The notes below the pieces were generated by a model. The model had not been told where the DNA came from. It was given only the letters and a program-made list of their open reading frames with translations, and did no database searches. The translations under genes were made by a program, and so were the position numbers. From Bacteroidetes bacterium UBA4414 (GTDB taxonomy: Bacteria > Bacteroidota > Bacteroidia > Chitinophagales > Chitinophagaceae), in the NCBI GenBank assembly GCA_002389765.1, contig DGQM01000023.1, forward strand, positions 320,369 through 384,368: 64,000 nt of DNA. The letters are read 5' to 3'. Position 1 is the first letter of the stretch. Each line of letters opens with the position of its first letter. Positions 1 through 8,500 of this stretch are shown here, piece after piece.

Positions 1-625
1 TTCCTATAAATTCATTATCCAGCGATTTGCCCAGCAGTGTGCTGATAGCAGCGTGGTCGCCACGATCCAGTACACCATGCTCACGTTTTTGCGTAAGCTG
101 CTCTGCAGTATATACACAACGGTAGCACAGTATGCAACGCGTCATGTGCAGTGATATATAATCACCCAAGTCTTCTTTTTCAAACGTACGACGATCGAAC
201 TCGTAACGTGTTGTAGATGCGCCGTGCTCGTAGCTCAGGTCTTGCAAGTGGCATTCGCCAGCTTGGTCACACACCGGGCAATCCAGCGGGTGATTCACCA
301 ACAGCATTTCTACCACACCTTTGCGTGCATCCAATACTTTATCAGAAGTAATGTTTTTTACTTCCATACCATCCATCACAGTAGTACGGCAGCTTGCTAC
401 CAGCTTTGGCATAGGGCGCGGGTCTTTTTCAGAACCCTTGCTTACCTCTACCAGGCAAGTACGGCACTTACCACCACTACCTTCCAGCTTGCTGTAGTAA
501 CACATAGCAGGCGGTGTTACATCACCACCTATCATACGTGCTGCATTCAGGATAGTTGTTCCCGGTGCAACTTCTACAGTAATATTATCAATCGTTACTT
601 TAAACTTCGGTGTTTGTTCCGACAT
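1..625 (-). CDS. nuoG: NADH-quinone oxidoreductase subunit G, N-terminal part (cut by window edge)
   Basis: The first 208 residues of the complex I iron-sulfur subunit are present; the rest lies left of base 1. The start MSEQTPKF is the ATG at 623-625. A ferredoxin-type 2Fe-2S domain shows Cys42, Cys54, Cys57 and Cys79. The HxxxCxxCxxxxxC site follows (His112, Cys116, Cys119, Cys125, within DCPVCDQAGECHLQD), and then a third cluster begins (Cys164, Cys167, Cys170). The family passes electrons from the NuoEF module towards the N2 cluster in NuoB. The gene sits 34 bases after the nuoF stop, so it is the next gene of the operon. The identity is secure; length and downstream domains cannot be seen. 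Confidence 0.95.
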   Translation of the reverse strand, partial: MSEQTPKFKVTIDNITVEVAPGTTILNAARMIGGDVTPPAMCYYSKLEGSGGKCRTCLVEVSKGSEKDPRPMPKLVASCRTTVMDGMEVKNITSDKVLDARKGVVEMLLVNHPLDCPVCDQAGECHLQDLSYEHGASTTRYEFDRRTFEKEDLGDYISLHMTRCILCYRCVYTAEQLTQKREHGVLDRGDHAAISTLLGKSLDNEFIG

Positions 626-659
626 ATCAAGTCAACAGTTAAAAGTCAAAATTCAAAAA

Positions 660-2009
660 CTAAGCACCCGCAGGTATATGTATCGGATCTGCATAATGTG
701 CAAGACCGAAGTTCCTGTTTTGTGCTTCGTCCGGATTATTTACGTGCCATTCAAACTCATCGCGGAAGTGGCGGATAGCAGCAGCTACCGGCCATGCAGC
801 AGCATCGCCCAGCGGACAGATGGTGTTACCCTCTATCTTGCGCTGAATATCCCACAGCAGGTCTATATCGCTCAGCTTACCTTTTCCGTATTCTATGTTC
901 TTCAATATTTTGTACATCCAACCGGTACCCTCGCGGCACGGGCTGCACTGTCCGCAGCTTTCGTGGTTGTAGAAGCGTGCCAGTGTCATTGTATGGCGTA
1001 CTACGCACTGGTCTTCGTCCATCACAATAAAACCACCCGAACCCATCATAGAGCCGGTAGCAAAACCACCGTCCGAAAGGCTTTCGTAGTTCATATAGCG
1101 TGCTTCACCTTTTGCTGTTTTCAGCAGCAGGTTGGCAGGCAGGATAGGTACAGAAGAACCTCCCGGTATACAAGCTTTCAGGCGTTTGCCGTTAGCTATA
1201 CCGCCACAATATTCGTCAGAGAAGATAAACTCTTCTACTGTCTGCGTCATGTCTATTTCGTAGATGCCCGGCTTTTTTACATTACCACAAACCGAAAGCA
1301 GCTTGGTACCCGTAGAACGGCCCACACCTATTTTAGCATACTCTTCGCCACCATTGTTGATGATAGGCACTACAGCTGCCAATGTCTCTACGTTGTTTAC
1401 CACGGTAGGGCGCATCCATACACCCTGTATGGCAGGGAACGGAGGCTTGATGCGCGGGTTGCCACGCTTACCTTCCAGCGATTCTATCAGGGCTGTTTCC
1501 TCGCCACAGATATAAGCACCACCACCACGCTGCACATATATTTCGCAATCAAAACCGCTGTTCAGGATATTCTTGCCCAACCAGCCGTTGTTCTTAGCTT
1601 CTCCAATTGCCTGCTCCAATATATCTACTATCCACGCATACTCTCCGCGGATGTATATATATGTAGCATGGCTACCCAGTGCAAAGCTGCTCACTATCAG
1701 ACCTTCTATCAGCAGGTGCGGAAGAAACTCCATCAGGTAGCGGTCTTTGAAAGTACCGGGCTCCGATTCGTCGGCATTACACACCAGGTGACGAGGTACA
1801 CCTTCCGGCTTTGCCAGGAAGCTCCACTTCATACCTGTAGGGAAGCCGGCACCACCGCGGCCACGCAGGCCACTCTTCTTCACTTCTTCCACTATTTCGT
1901 CCGGCGTCATTTTGAACGCTTTTTCCACAGAACGATAGCCCCCGTTTTTGCGGTAGGTATCGTAGTAGCGGATGCCTTCTACATGTGCGTGTTCTAATAA
2001 TAATTTCAT
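660..2009 (-). CDS. nuoF: NADH-quinone oxidoreductase subunit F
   Basis: This is the NADH-oxidising, FMN-binding subunit of complex I, 449 residues, a normal length. The glycine-rich GRGGAGFPTG at residues 50-59 and ICGEETAL at 167-174 are the FMN/NADH site. Cys352, Cys355, Cys358 (CGQCSPCREG) and Cys398 (TICPLGD) bind the N3 4Fe-4S cluster. It works in the peripheral arm with NuoE and NuoG on the cytoplasmic side. It follows a small SnoaL-like gene rather than nuoE directly; the gap upstream of its ATG contains a decayed copy of the palindromic spacer seen elsewhere in this operon. Confidence 0.97.
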   Translation of the reverse strand: MKLLLEHAHVEGIRYYDTYRKNGGYRSVEKAFKMTPDEIVEEVKKSGLRGRGGAGFPTGMKWSFLAKPEGVPRHLVCNADESEPGTFKDRYLMEFLPHLLIEGLIVSSFALGSHATYIYIRGEYAWIVDILEQAIGEAKNNGWLGKNILNSGFDCEIYVQRGGGAYICGEETALIESLEGKRGNPRIKPPFPAIQGVWMRPTVVNNVETLAAVVPIINNGGEEYAKIGVGRSTGTKLLSVCGNVKKPGIYEIDMTQTVEEFIFSDEYCGGIANGKRLKACIPGGSSVPILPANLLLKTAKGEARYMNYESLSDGGFATGSMMGSGGFIVMDEDQCVVRHTMTLARFYNHESCGQCSPCREGTGWMYKILKNIEYGKGKLSDIDLLWDIQRKIEGNTICPLGDAAAWPVAAAIRHFRDEFEWHVNNPDEAQNRNFGLAHYADPIHIPAGA

Positions 2010-2072
2010 ACCCTAAATCCCTAAAGGGACTTCTTTTATATTTTTAAATCCTTTTGCCTTTCGGCATCGGGG
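2009..2072 (-). repeat. Paired-palindrome intergenic spacer, degenerate copy
   Basis: The gap between the SnoaL-like gene and nuoF begins with the palindrome TCCCTAAAGGGA at 2018-2029, the same design as CCCCTAAAGGGG in the copies at 3003, 4322 and 52167. The second arm is decayed (a GCCTTTCGGC hairpin near 2055-2066). It is the weakest of the four copies. Confidence 0.6.
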
Positions 2073-2489
2073 TTAAAGTTTCGTACTCTGTCTGCTAAGC
2101 AGTTGCCATTTTTTATGCTCCCAAACCCACACTTCCAGTCCGTGCAATCTGAATGGCAGGGTTTTACCTTCCATTACCACATCTATCTCCAGCGTTGCAC
2201 GTATGCATCCTGTGTTTCCGTCTATGGTTACCTGTTCGTCGGTCGATTGGATTTTTACATAATCTATCGTGCCGTTGTACAGGTTGTTCATCATTTCCTG
2301 TTTGGTTTCCTTCCACCCGTTTGAGTGTCCGTAAACCAGTTTGTTGCTCAGCATACCCCTTAGTGCAACCGTATCTTGTTCTACCAGCGCATGGTGAAAT
2401 GCGGTAGCGGCGGACTTCAGGCTTTTTTCGTCCTGTGCAAAAACAGTACTATATATAAAGAGCAATGATATGGTAACGAGGCTACGCAT
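2073..2489 (-). CDS. Secreted SnoaL-like / DUF4440-type protein inside the nuo operon
   Basis: A 138-residue protein with a clear signal peptide (hydrophobic core LVTISLLFIYSTVFA, cleavage before QDEKS). The remainder has the pattern of small NTF2/SnoaL-like cone folds: a helix with FHHALVEQDTVALRGML, then VYGHSNGW, and strands ending in GLEVWVWEHKKWQLLSRQS. The family includes isomerases and many binding proteins of unknown role, so no reaction is assigned. It lies between nuoE (8-base gap) and nuoF on the same strand, so it is probably co-transcribed with complex I, yet the signal peptide sends it out of the cytoplasm where NuoE and NuoF work. It may be an assembly-related protein or a chance insertion. 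Confidence 0.75.
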   Translation of the reverse strand: MRSLVTISLLFIYSTVFAQDEKSLKSAATAFHHALVEQDTVALRGMLSNKLVYGHSNGWKETKQEMMNNLYNGTIDYVKIQSTDEQVTIDGNTGCIRATLEIDVVMEGKTLPFRLHGLEVWVWEHKKWQLLSRQSTKL

Positions 2490-2497
2490 ATCGGTTA

Positions 2498-2995
2498 TTA
2501 ATTATTGCTTGCTGCGTTTCTCCTGCACTCATCTATTATCGCATCCACTTTTTCTTTCGTCAGGTGTTCGCGGTAGTGTTTGCCAAGCTGCATCATTGGT
2601 GCATAACCACAAGCACCCAGACACTCAGCAGGCTTCAAAGTAAACATTCCATCAGGTGTTGTTTCACCTTCTTTGATGCTCAGTTTTTCTTTGATGTATT
2701 CAATAATATTATCGCTGCCATTCAGCATACAAGGGCCTGTACGGCATACTTCAAATACGTATTTGCCAACCGGTTTCAGGTTGAACATGGTATAGAAAGT
2801 AGCCACCTCGTATACTTCTATAGGAAGTATGCTCAGCAATTCTGCCACATGGTCCATAGCTTCTGTACTAAGCCAGCCACCATTTTCTTCCTGTGCCAGA
2901 TGCAGAACAGGTATCAACGCACTTTTTTGCTTTCCTTCCGGATAGCGTGCGATGATTTCTTTTACTTTATTCAGTTTTTCTTCGTTAAACTTCAT
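2498..2995 (-). CDS. nuoE: NADH-quinone oxidoreductase subunit E
   Basis: This 165-residue thioredoxin-fold subunit of complex I carries the N1a 2Fe-2S cluster. The ligands are Cys84 and Cys89 (CRTGPC) and Cys125 and Cys129 (CLGAC). I place the start at the ATG ending at 2995 (MKFNEEKL). A longer reading to 3040 would translate the palindromic repeat that fills the gap to nuoD, and its extra residues do not look like NuoE. The protein pairs with NuoF in the NADH dehydrogenase module. Confidence 0.95.
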   Translation of the reverse strand: MKFNEEKLNKVKEIIARYPEGKQKSALIPVLHLAQEENGGWLSTEAMDHVAELLSILPIEVYEVATFYTMFNLKPVGKYVFEVCRTGPCMLNGSDNIIEYIKEKLSIKEGETTPDGMFTLKPAECLGACGYAPMMQLGKHYREHLTKEKVDAIIDECRRNAASNN

Positions 2996-3069
2996 ACCCC
3001 AAACCCCTAAAGGGGCTTTTCTTTTTAAAGTTATATTCAAAACCTTTCCCCCTTCAGGGGGTCAGGGGG
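2996..3069 (-). repeat. Paired-palindrome intercistronic spacer (nuoD-nuoE gap)
   Basis: Two perfect palindromes, CCCCTAAAGGGG (3003-3014) and CCCCCTTCAGGGGG (3047-3060), separated by an AT-rich stretch and followed by an extra run of five G. Read on the coding strand, the element begins directly after the nuoD stop codon and ends a few bases before the nuoE ATG, so it makes up the whole gap. Either arm alone, or both together, could form RNA hairpins. Confidence 0.85.
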
Positions 3070-4314
3070 TTACGCATCCAATTCGCCTGCAATTACATTC
3101 AGGCTACTTAATGTAATAATTGCATCACTCAATAAACCACCACTTACTATTTCAGGGTATGCCTGATAGTAAATGAAGCAAGGCCTGCGGAAGTGCAGAC
3201 GATACGGTGTACGTCCGCCATCGCTTATCAGGTAGTAACCTACTTCACCATTCGCACCTTCTACACCATGATACACTTCACCCGGCAATACGTCTATCTC
3301 GCCCATCACCATTTTGAAGTGGAATATCAATGCTTCCATCTTCGTGTACACATCCTGCTTTGCAGGCAGGTGGTAGTGGTCAGATTCCGGTGCGTAGAAA
3401 ACATCTTTCTGCGTCGGGTCTTCCTGTTCCAGCTTAGTAATTTTTGCCAGTGCCTGTTCTATAATCTTGTAGCTTTCCCAGATTTCGTCGTTGCGCACCA
3501 TGTAACGGTCGTAAACGTCACCGGTAGTACCTACAGGTATTTTAAAATCAAAGTCTTCGTAAGATGAATATGGTTGTGCAACACGAACGTCGTAGTCTAC
3601 ACCCGCCGCACGCAGGTTAGGACCAGTGAAGCTGTAGTTAAGTGCACGCTCTGCACTGATAGGACCAGCGCCAATGCAACGCTCCATAAAGATGCGGTTC
3701 CGATTCAGCAGTGCTTCAAACTCACGCATCACTTTAGGGAAGCCTTCCATGAATTTGTTGATCTTATCCCATGCTGCTTGTGTAAAGTTTCTTTCGAAAC
3801 CACCTACACGGCCTATGTTTGTTGTAAGGCGGCTACCGCACACCTCTTCATATATTTCATATATCAGCTCGCGCCACTGAAACACATACGTAAAGCCTGT
3901 AAGGGCACCCGTATCTACCGCTACTACAGAGTTGCATATCAGGTGGTCGGCAATACGTGCCAGCTCCATGATGATGACACGCATATAGTCTACACGCTTA
4001 GGCGTTTTGATGCCCAGCAGTTTTTCTATCGTCATGTGCCAGCCCATGTTGTTGATAGGCGCGCTGCAATAGTTCAGCCTGTCTGTAAGCGGTGTTACCT
4101 GATAATAAGGACGACGCTCTGCAATCTTCTCGAACGCACGGTGGATGTAACCGATGGTAGGTTCTGTACTAAGTACCCTTTCTCCATCAATCTCCATGAT
4201 GTTCTGGAATACACCGTGTGTAGCAGGGTGCGTAGGCCCCAGGTTCAGCGTTGTACTCTGCTTCGCCAGCGACTCTTCTGCCAGTTGTATATGATGTTGT
4301 GTTTGCTCAGACAT
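3070..4314 (-). CDS. nuoD: NADH-quinone oxidoreductase subunit D
   Basis: This 414-residue, 49-kDa-type subunit of complex I is related to the large subunit of NiFe hydrogenases and helps form the quinone site. The diagnostic LNLGPTHPATHGV segment lies near residue 25, followed by GYIHRAFEKIAE and the C-terminal segments GEVGYYLISDGG and YRLHFRRPCF. NuoC and NuoD are separate genes here, not fused as in Escherichia coli. It follows nuoC across a palindromic spacer. Confidence 0.97.
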   Translation of the reverse strand: MSEQTQHHIQLAEESLAKQSTTLNLGPTHPATHGVFQNIMEIDGERVLSTEPTIGYIHRAFEKIAERRPYYQVTPLTDRLNYCSAPINNMGWHMTIEKLLGIKTPKRVDYMRVIIMELARIADHLICNSVVAVDTGALTGFTYVFQWRELIYEIYEEVCGSRLTTNIGRVGGFERNFTQAAWDKINKFMEGFPKVMREFEALLNRNRIFMERCIGAGPISAERALNYSFTGPNLRAAGVDYDVRVAQPYSSYEDFDFKIPVGTTGDVYDRYMVRNDEIWESYKIIEQALAKITKLEQEDPTQKDVFYAPESDHYHLPAKQDVYTKMEALIFHFKMVMGEIDVLPGEVYHGVEGANGEVGYYLISDGGRTPYRLHFRRPCFIYYQAYPEIVSGGLLSDAIITLSSLNVIAGELDA

Positions 4315-4393
4315 ACCCCAACCCCTAAAGGGGCTAAATCTTTTTTATTAATAAATATATTATACCCATCCCCTTCAGGGGGTAGGGGGTTAT
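4315..4393 (-). repeat. Paired-palindrome intercistronic spacer (nuoC-nuoD gap)
   Basis: CCCCTAAAGGGG at 4322-4333 and CCCCTTCAGGGG beginning at 4370, followed by TAGGGGG, with an AT-rich middle. The order and orientation relative to the flanking stop and start codons match the copy at 2996-3069. Confidence 0.85.
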
Positions 4394-4903
4394 TTATATA
4401 CTGCCGCCACGGCCAAACATTTCGTCGTCTTTGTCTGTACGTGTCGGGTCTTCCATCTGGTATTCTTTACGCAGCGGGAAGTAGTCCATCTCGTCTACGT
4501 TCAGTATTCTTGTCAGGTTCGGGTGGCCTACGAAGTTGATACCCAAATTATCGTAGGTTTCGCGCTCCATCCAGTTGGCACCGGAGAATACTTTTGTTGC
4601 CGTGTACACATCAGGCTTTTCAACAGGTACATATACCTTCAGGCGCAGACGGATGTTTTCTACCAGATTGTGCAGGTGATACACCACACACAATTCTTCG
4701 CCTGTTCTTTCAGGATAGTGTACTGCTGTCAGATCTGTCAGAAACTGAAAACCTTCTGCATCGTACAAATGCTGTATTACTTTCAGGTTAGCATCGGCAG
4801 GCATTCTTACCGTCAACAGGCCATATTGCTCATCCCATTCGGTAAGCTGCTCACCGAATTTGTCTGAAAGTTTTTGTTTTAATATTTCGTTGGTCAATGC
4901 CAT
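4394..4903 (-). CDS. nuoC: NADH-quinone oxidoreductase subunit C
   Basis: This 169-residue, 30-kDa-type subunit contacts NuoB and NuoD at the base of the peripheral arm. The family signature ERETYDNLGINFVGHPNL is present, followed by RILNVDEMDYFPLRKEY. The start is the ATG ending at 4903 (MALTNEIL); the only longer option is a TTG four codons upstream. It lies between nuoB and nuoD in the standard order. Confidence 0.95.
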   Translation of the reverse strand: MALTNEILKQKLSDKFGEQLTEWDEQYGLLTVRMPADANLKVIQHLYDAEGFQFLTDLTAVHYPERTGEELCVVYHLHNLVENIRLRLKVYVPVEKPDVYTATKVFSGANWMERETYDNLGINFVGHPNLTRILNVDEMDYFPLRKEYQMEDPTRTDKDDEMFGRGGSI

Positions 4904-4950
4904 GTTCAAAATCAAATTAATAAGTCAAAAAGCAATAGCTTTTTGCATAA

Positions 4951-5514
4951 CTACTGAATCGCGTAGCTTTCCATCAGCTCTTTGTACTGCGGACTATTGC
5001 GACGGCGCAGGCTCTCGTTGTGTACAAGGTCCTGCAGTTTCAGTATACCATCCAGTATAGCCTCAGGGCGCGGAGGGCAACCTGCTACGTACACATCTAC
5101 CGGTATTACCTGATCTATACCCTGCAATACAGGATAAGAATCGAATATACCACCACTGGATGCACATGCACCAATAGCAATCACCCAACGAGGCTCTGCC
5201 ATTTGCAGATATACCTGACGCAGTACCGGTGCCATTTTTTTAGCAATGGTACCTGCTACCAGCAACACATCGCACTGACGTGGAGTAAAGCCCATACGCT
5301 CTGACCCAAAACGTGCCAGATCGTAGTTAGAACCCATCGTAGCCATAAACTCAATACCGCAACAAGAAGTAGCGAATGGTAAAGGCCACAGTGAGTTTTT
5401 ACGCGCAAGGCCTACAACCTTATCAAAAGATGTAGCCATAAACCCTTCTCCCGAATAGCCTTCCGGTATCGGGGACAGCTTCATATTAGTATTGTACTGT
5501 ACGGGACGTCCCAT
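4951..5514 (-). CDS. nuoB: NADH-quinone oxidoreductase subunit B
   Basis: This 187-residue subunit holds the terminal 4Fe-4S cluster N2, which reduces quinone. All four ligands are visible: the tandem Cys51-Cys52 (CCGIE), Cys117 (GACASSGG) and Cys146 (VAGCPPRPE). Length and order, after nuoA and before nuoC, are standard. Confidence 0.97.
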   Translation of the reverse strand: MGRPVQYNTNMKLSPIPEGYSGEGFMATSFDKVVGLARKNSLWPLPFATSCCGIEFMATMGSNYDLARFGSERMGFTPRQCDVLLVAGTIAKKMAPVLRQVYLQMAEPRWVIAIGACASSGGIFDSYPVLQGIDQVIPVDVYVAGCPPRPEAILDGILKLQDLVHNESLRRRNSPQYKELMESYAIQ

Positions 5515-5582
5515 ATTCTCTTAATTCTGTTTATCTATGATTTGTAATAACAATTACAAACCCATAATAGTTAAAGCCTGTT

Positions 5583-5975
5583 TTAATCTTCCCAGTCAAG
5601 CGCACCTTTCTTCACTATGTATATAAACCCGCAAAGGAAGAAAGCCACAAACATTATAACAGCCAGAAAGCCTTCCTGGCCCAGATCTCTGAAGTTTACA
5701 GCGTAGGGATAAAAGAATATTACTTCCACATCGAACAGCACGAAAAGGATGGCTACAAGGAAGTATTTGATAGCCATTGGCTGGCGGGCATTGCCCACAG
5801 ACGGGATACCACTCTCGAAGTTGATGAGCTTGTCTTTGGTTCTGCGTTTCGGGCCCAGCATTTGCGATGCACCGATTGTTAATATCACAAAGCCTATACC
5901 CACCAATAACTGGATAGCTACCGGAAGGTAACTGAAGGGCGTTTGCTGGTTTGCTGCCAATAGTAGAAAATTCAT
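5583..5975 (-). CDS. nuoA: NADH-quinone oxidoreductase subunit A
   Basis: A 130-residue membrane subunit with three predicted transmembrane helices (around residues 17-38, 70-90 and 100-120). The loop between helices 1 and 2 carries the family segment NFESGIPSVGNARQPMAIKYFLVAILFV broadly conserved in NuoA, and FDVEVIFFYPYAV follows in helix 2. It is the first gene of the operon and lies about 40 bases from the promoter at 6013-6042. Confidence 0.96.
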   Translation of the reverse strand: MNFLLLAANQQTPFSYLPVAIQLLVGIGFVILTIGASQMLGPKRRTKDKLINFESGIPSVGNARQPMAIKYFLVAILFVLFDVEVIFFYPYAVNFRDLGQEGFLAVIMFVAFFLCGFIYIVKKGALDWED

Positions 5976-6012
5976 ATTACAACTAAACTTCGAGCGTTCT
6001 GAACAGAGGTAG

Positions 6013-6042
6013 CAAAGTTATAGTTATGGTGCGAATTTGCAA
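6013..6042 (-). promoter_or_regulatory. Promoter of the nuo operon
   Basis: Read on the minus strand, TTG is followed by 19 bases and then TAACTTTG, a full match to the Bacteroidota sigma-A -7 consensus TAnnTTTG with the expected spacing. It lies 38 bases upstream of the nuoA ATG, giving a leader of about 30 bases. Confidence 0.7.
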
Positions 6043-6138
6043 GGGAAAAGCCTTGCTATTATTATTATTATTTAACCCAAAGGAATACGTGGTTTTTATA
6101 TCAGAAAAACTACCCCCTTTCATATTTTATTAATATGA

Positions 6139-6162
6139 AAGGGATGCCTGTTAGCATCCCTT
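6139..6162 (-). terminator. Terminator hairpin after the membrane protein gene
   Basis: A perfect 9-bp stem (AAGGGATGC with GCATCCCTT) around a 6-base loop lies 30 bases past the stop of the 6192-7466 gene. On the minus strand it is followed by TTTCATATT. It separates that gene from the nuo promoter. Confidence 0.65.
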
Positions 6163-6191
6163 AAAACAACAATTAGCTAATATATAATCTA

Positions 6192-7466
6192 TTATTTTTC
6201 ATCTTGTATGCAGTAGATACCGTTTTTGCAGGACTCTTCTGCTATTTTCTGTGCATTTTCCGGCGGGCCAGGATAGTAGTAAGGCATGTATAACATACGA
6301 TTGCTTTCTTTCTCGTAGTTGGCTTCGCCATATGCATAGTTATTCTTATATGCGCCGAGTAATATGATTGCAAATATGCCCAGTGTCGGCCAGAAGATGG
6401 TTTGCTTTTCTTTGAACCTGAGCGCTACCACAACCAATGCAATAGCTATAAAGAAATGAGAATATATAAGGTAGCGGCTGGAATAATAGAGTTCAGTACC
6501 CAAATTAGCCCTGAAAAGTGCTGTAGTAGCCATAGATGCCAATATAAAAGCCATAACTGCGAGCAACAGCATCAGTTTTTTATCACGGAACATGGTTTTG
6601 CTGTATGGTAGCAATGCTAATGTGAGTATCAGGAAAAATACCCCTACAACATTTGCATTTTCTATATTGGTAGTTTCGCCAAATGCAAAGTGAGAGCCCA
6701 CCATGCTCAGGAAATAATTGATAACAACCCCCAGATCAAACGCGTGACCTGCAGGGCGTGCAGGTTGTGTATAGCCAACAAAATATAGTGGTGCAAAAAC
6801 GAGTAATATGGCAGCACTTGTTATTTTCTGCATTTTACTGCCACACAGCAGACAATAGAGTACTATAAAGAATGCAGCTATTATACCATTACCACTAGCA
6901 TATATTGTCAGGAACTGAAATATGCCCGCAACTATCAGCGCTTGCTTGGTGTCTTTGGAATAGAAATAAAGCGAGAGCATGAACAGTGCTATCACACCAA
7001 AGTTTTGCATACCAGCCATCGCCATAATACCATTTTCATAGCTGCTGGAATCCATGATACAGAAGCCGGCTATCAGTGCTACTACATTCCAGTATTTTAT
7101 ATCCAGTTGCTTGATAACATATACAAATACTAAAAAAGCAGCTGTTAGCTCCAAATTGGCTATGATAGCAAAGCTTTTGAAATTGGCAGTGCCTGTAAGC
7201 ACATAATATATAACATATACCAATCTGGATGCAAATATGCGGTGCTCATTGTGTTGCGAAAACAGCAGGTGAATCTTTTCGGAAAAGCCGGCATCACGAA
7301 AGTGATTCAGAAATCCCAATATCGCATCATAATCATCCTTCATAGGTATGTTCTGCGCGTAGTTGTTCAATAGATTGAAATAGATGAAAACAGGAATCAA
7401 TATCCACGCATTCATCAATAGGTTCATGTACTTCGATTGCTTTGTGTTGGCAGTATCTACAGACAT
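6192..7466 (-). CDS. Multispanning membrane protein, possibly a GT-C type glycosyltransferase
   Basis: A 424-residue integral membrane protein with roughly ten hydrophobic helices. After the first helix comes an outward-facing loop with the acidic motif KDDYD and then SQHNEHRIFASRLVYV. Acidic pairs at this position are typical of GT-C glycosyltransferases, which use lipid-linked sugar donors, but I cannot name a family. It is divergent from a family 2 glycosyltransferase at 7550, with 83 bases between them, and next to a flippase, which supports a role in surface glycan synthesis. A polysaccharide polymerase or an unrelated membrane protein is also possible. Confidence 0.6.
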   Translation of the reverse strand: MSVDTANTKQSKYMNLLMNAWILIPVFIYFNLLNNYAQNIPMKDDYDAILGFLNHFRDAGFSEKIHLLFSQHNEHRIFASRLVYVIYYVLTGTANFKSFAIIANLELTAAFLVFVYVIKQLDIKYWNVVALIAGFCIMDSSSYENGIMAMAGMQNFGVIALFMLSLYFYSKDTKQALIVAGIFQFLTIYASGNGIIAAFFIVLYCLLCGSKMQKITSAAILLVFAPLYFVGYTQPARPAGHAFDLGVVINYFLSMVGSHFAFGETTNIENANVVGVFFLILTLALLPYSKTMFRDKKLMLLLAVMAFILASMATTALFRANLGTELYYSSRYLIYSHFFIAIALVVVALRFKEKQTIFWPTLGIFAIILLGAYKNNYAYGEANYEKESNRMLYMPYYYPGPPENAQKIAEESCKNGIYCIQDEK

Positions 7467-7549
7467 CAGGTATAATTATATATCGGCAATATTATAGAAA
7501 TGGCAGTAATAGTTATTAATATATCTTTACGAAAATTTTCTGCACAGTA

Positions 7550-8491
7550 ATGCAAGGGCCAAAAATATCGATATGCATAACTACCTACAACCGCACTACC
7601 TACCTACCGAGGTTGCTGGATAGCATAGCCGCCCAAACATATAAGAACTATAATATAATAGTTACCGATAATAGCGATACCGATGTGATAGAACGCTTTC
7701 TGGAGACTTATGCTGGCAAAATGCCTATCAGCTATTACAAGAACAACCCTGTGCTGAACATGGCAGGCAATTGGAACAAAAGCTTCTCTATTGCTGACGG
7801 AGAATGGATAAAACTGATACACGACGATGATTGGTTGGCAACAGAAACCGCTCTGCAGGAGTTTGTTGATGCTACAGCCAAGAGTGTACGTTTCATATTC
7901 AGCGGCAGGAATGATTATTATGAAAACACTGGCGAGTATGTATCCAAAACCATATCGCAACAAGATTTTGAAAGGGTAAGCAAAAACCCGCACCTCTTGT
8001 TTGAGCATAATATACTGGGGCCTCCCAGCATTGTTATGTTTCACAGCAGTGTAAAGCAGTATTACGATGTTAACCTGAAATGGTTTGTAGACCTTGAGTA
8101 TTATCTGACCATGATGGATAAGGAACCAGCTGTATATATAGACAAACCGCTGTTGAATACCAGCTATAATGATACACAGATGACCAATTCCTGCTTCAAT
8201 AACCCTGCGGTAGTAATACCTGAGGCTTTGTATATATTGAAAAAGCATGGATTGGGTTTTATTAATGATATCATGGTATATGACTCCTTCTGGCGAATGA
8301 TACGAAACCTGAAGATTAAAAAACCATCTGTATTGGAAGCGCATAGTGGCGGCAATCCTGTTCCCGATTTTCTGTACAGTATTATAAAACATCAAAAGCC
8401 TTTCAGCTACGATATGCTGCGCATTGGTTATATCTCAAAACCACTGATGGCAATATCATACATGCTGAATAAGCGTAAACTATCTTCATAG
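7550..8491 (+). CDS. Family 2 glycosyltransferase
   Basis: A 313-residue GT-A fold enzyme. The N-terminal KISICITTYNRTTYLPRLLDSI is the nucleotide-sugar binding start of GT2, with Asp41 in IIVTDNSD and the metal-binding HDDD at 91-94. It likely transfers a sugar from a nucleotide donor at the cytoplasmic face of the membrane. It is the first gene of a three-gene run (10-base gap to the next). The sugar cannot be told. Confidence 0.9.
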   Translation: MQGPKISICITTYNRTTYLPRLLDSIAAQTYKNYNIIVTDNSDTDVIERFLETYAGKMPISYYKNNPVLNMAGNWNKSFSIADGEWIKLIHDDDWLATETALQEFVDATAKSVRFIFSGRNDYYENTGEYVSKTISQQDFERVSKNPHLLFEHNILGPPSIVMFHSSVKQYYDVNLKWFVDLEYYLTMMDKEPAVYIDKPLLNTSYNDTQMTNSCFNNPAVVIPEALYILKKHGLGFINDIMVYDSFWRMIRNLKIKKPSVLEAHSGGNPVPDFLYSIIKHQKPFSYDMLRIGYISKPLMAISYMLNKRKLSS

Positions 8492-8500
8492 AATTAAAGC

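Noticed and set aside
678..1997. A 439-residue plus-strand frame opposite nuoF
   Set aside because: It mirrors nuoF almost exactly, a codon-bias shadow with no recognisable protein features.
3574..4539. A long plus-strand frame across nuoD and nuoC
   Set aside because: It is antisense to two certain complex I genes, has no family pattern and crosses a palindromic spacer.
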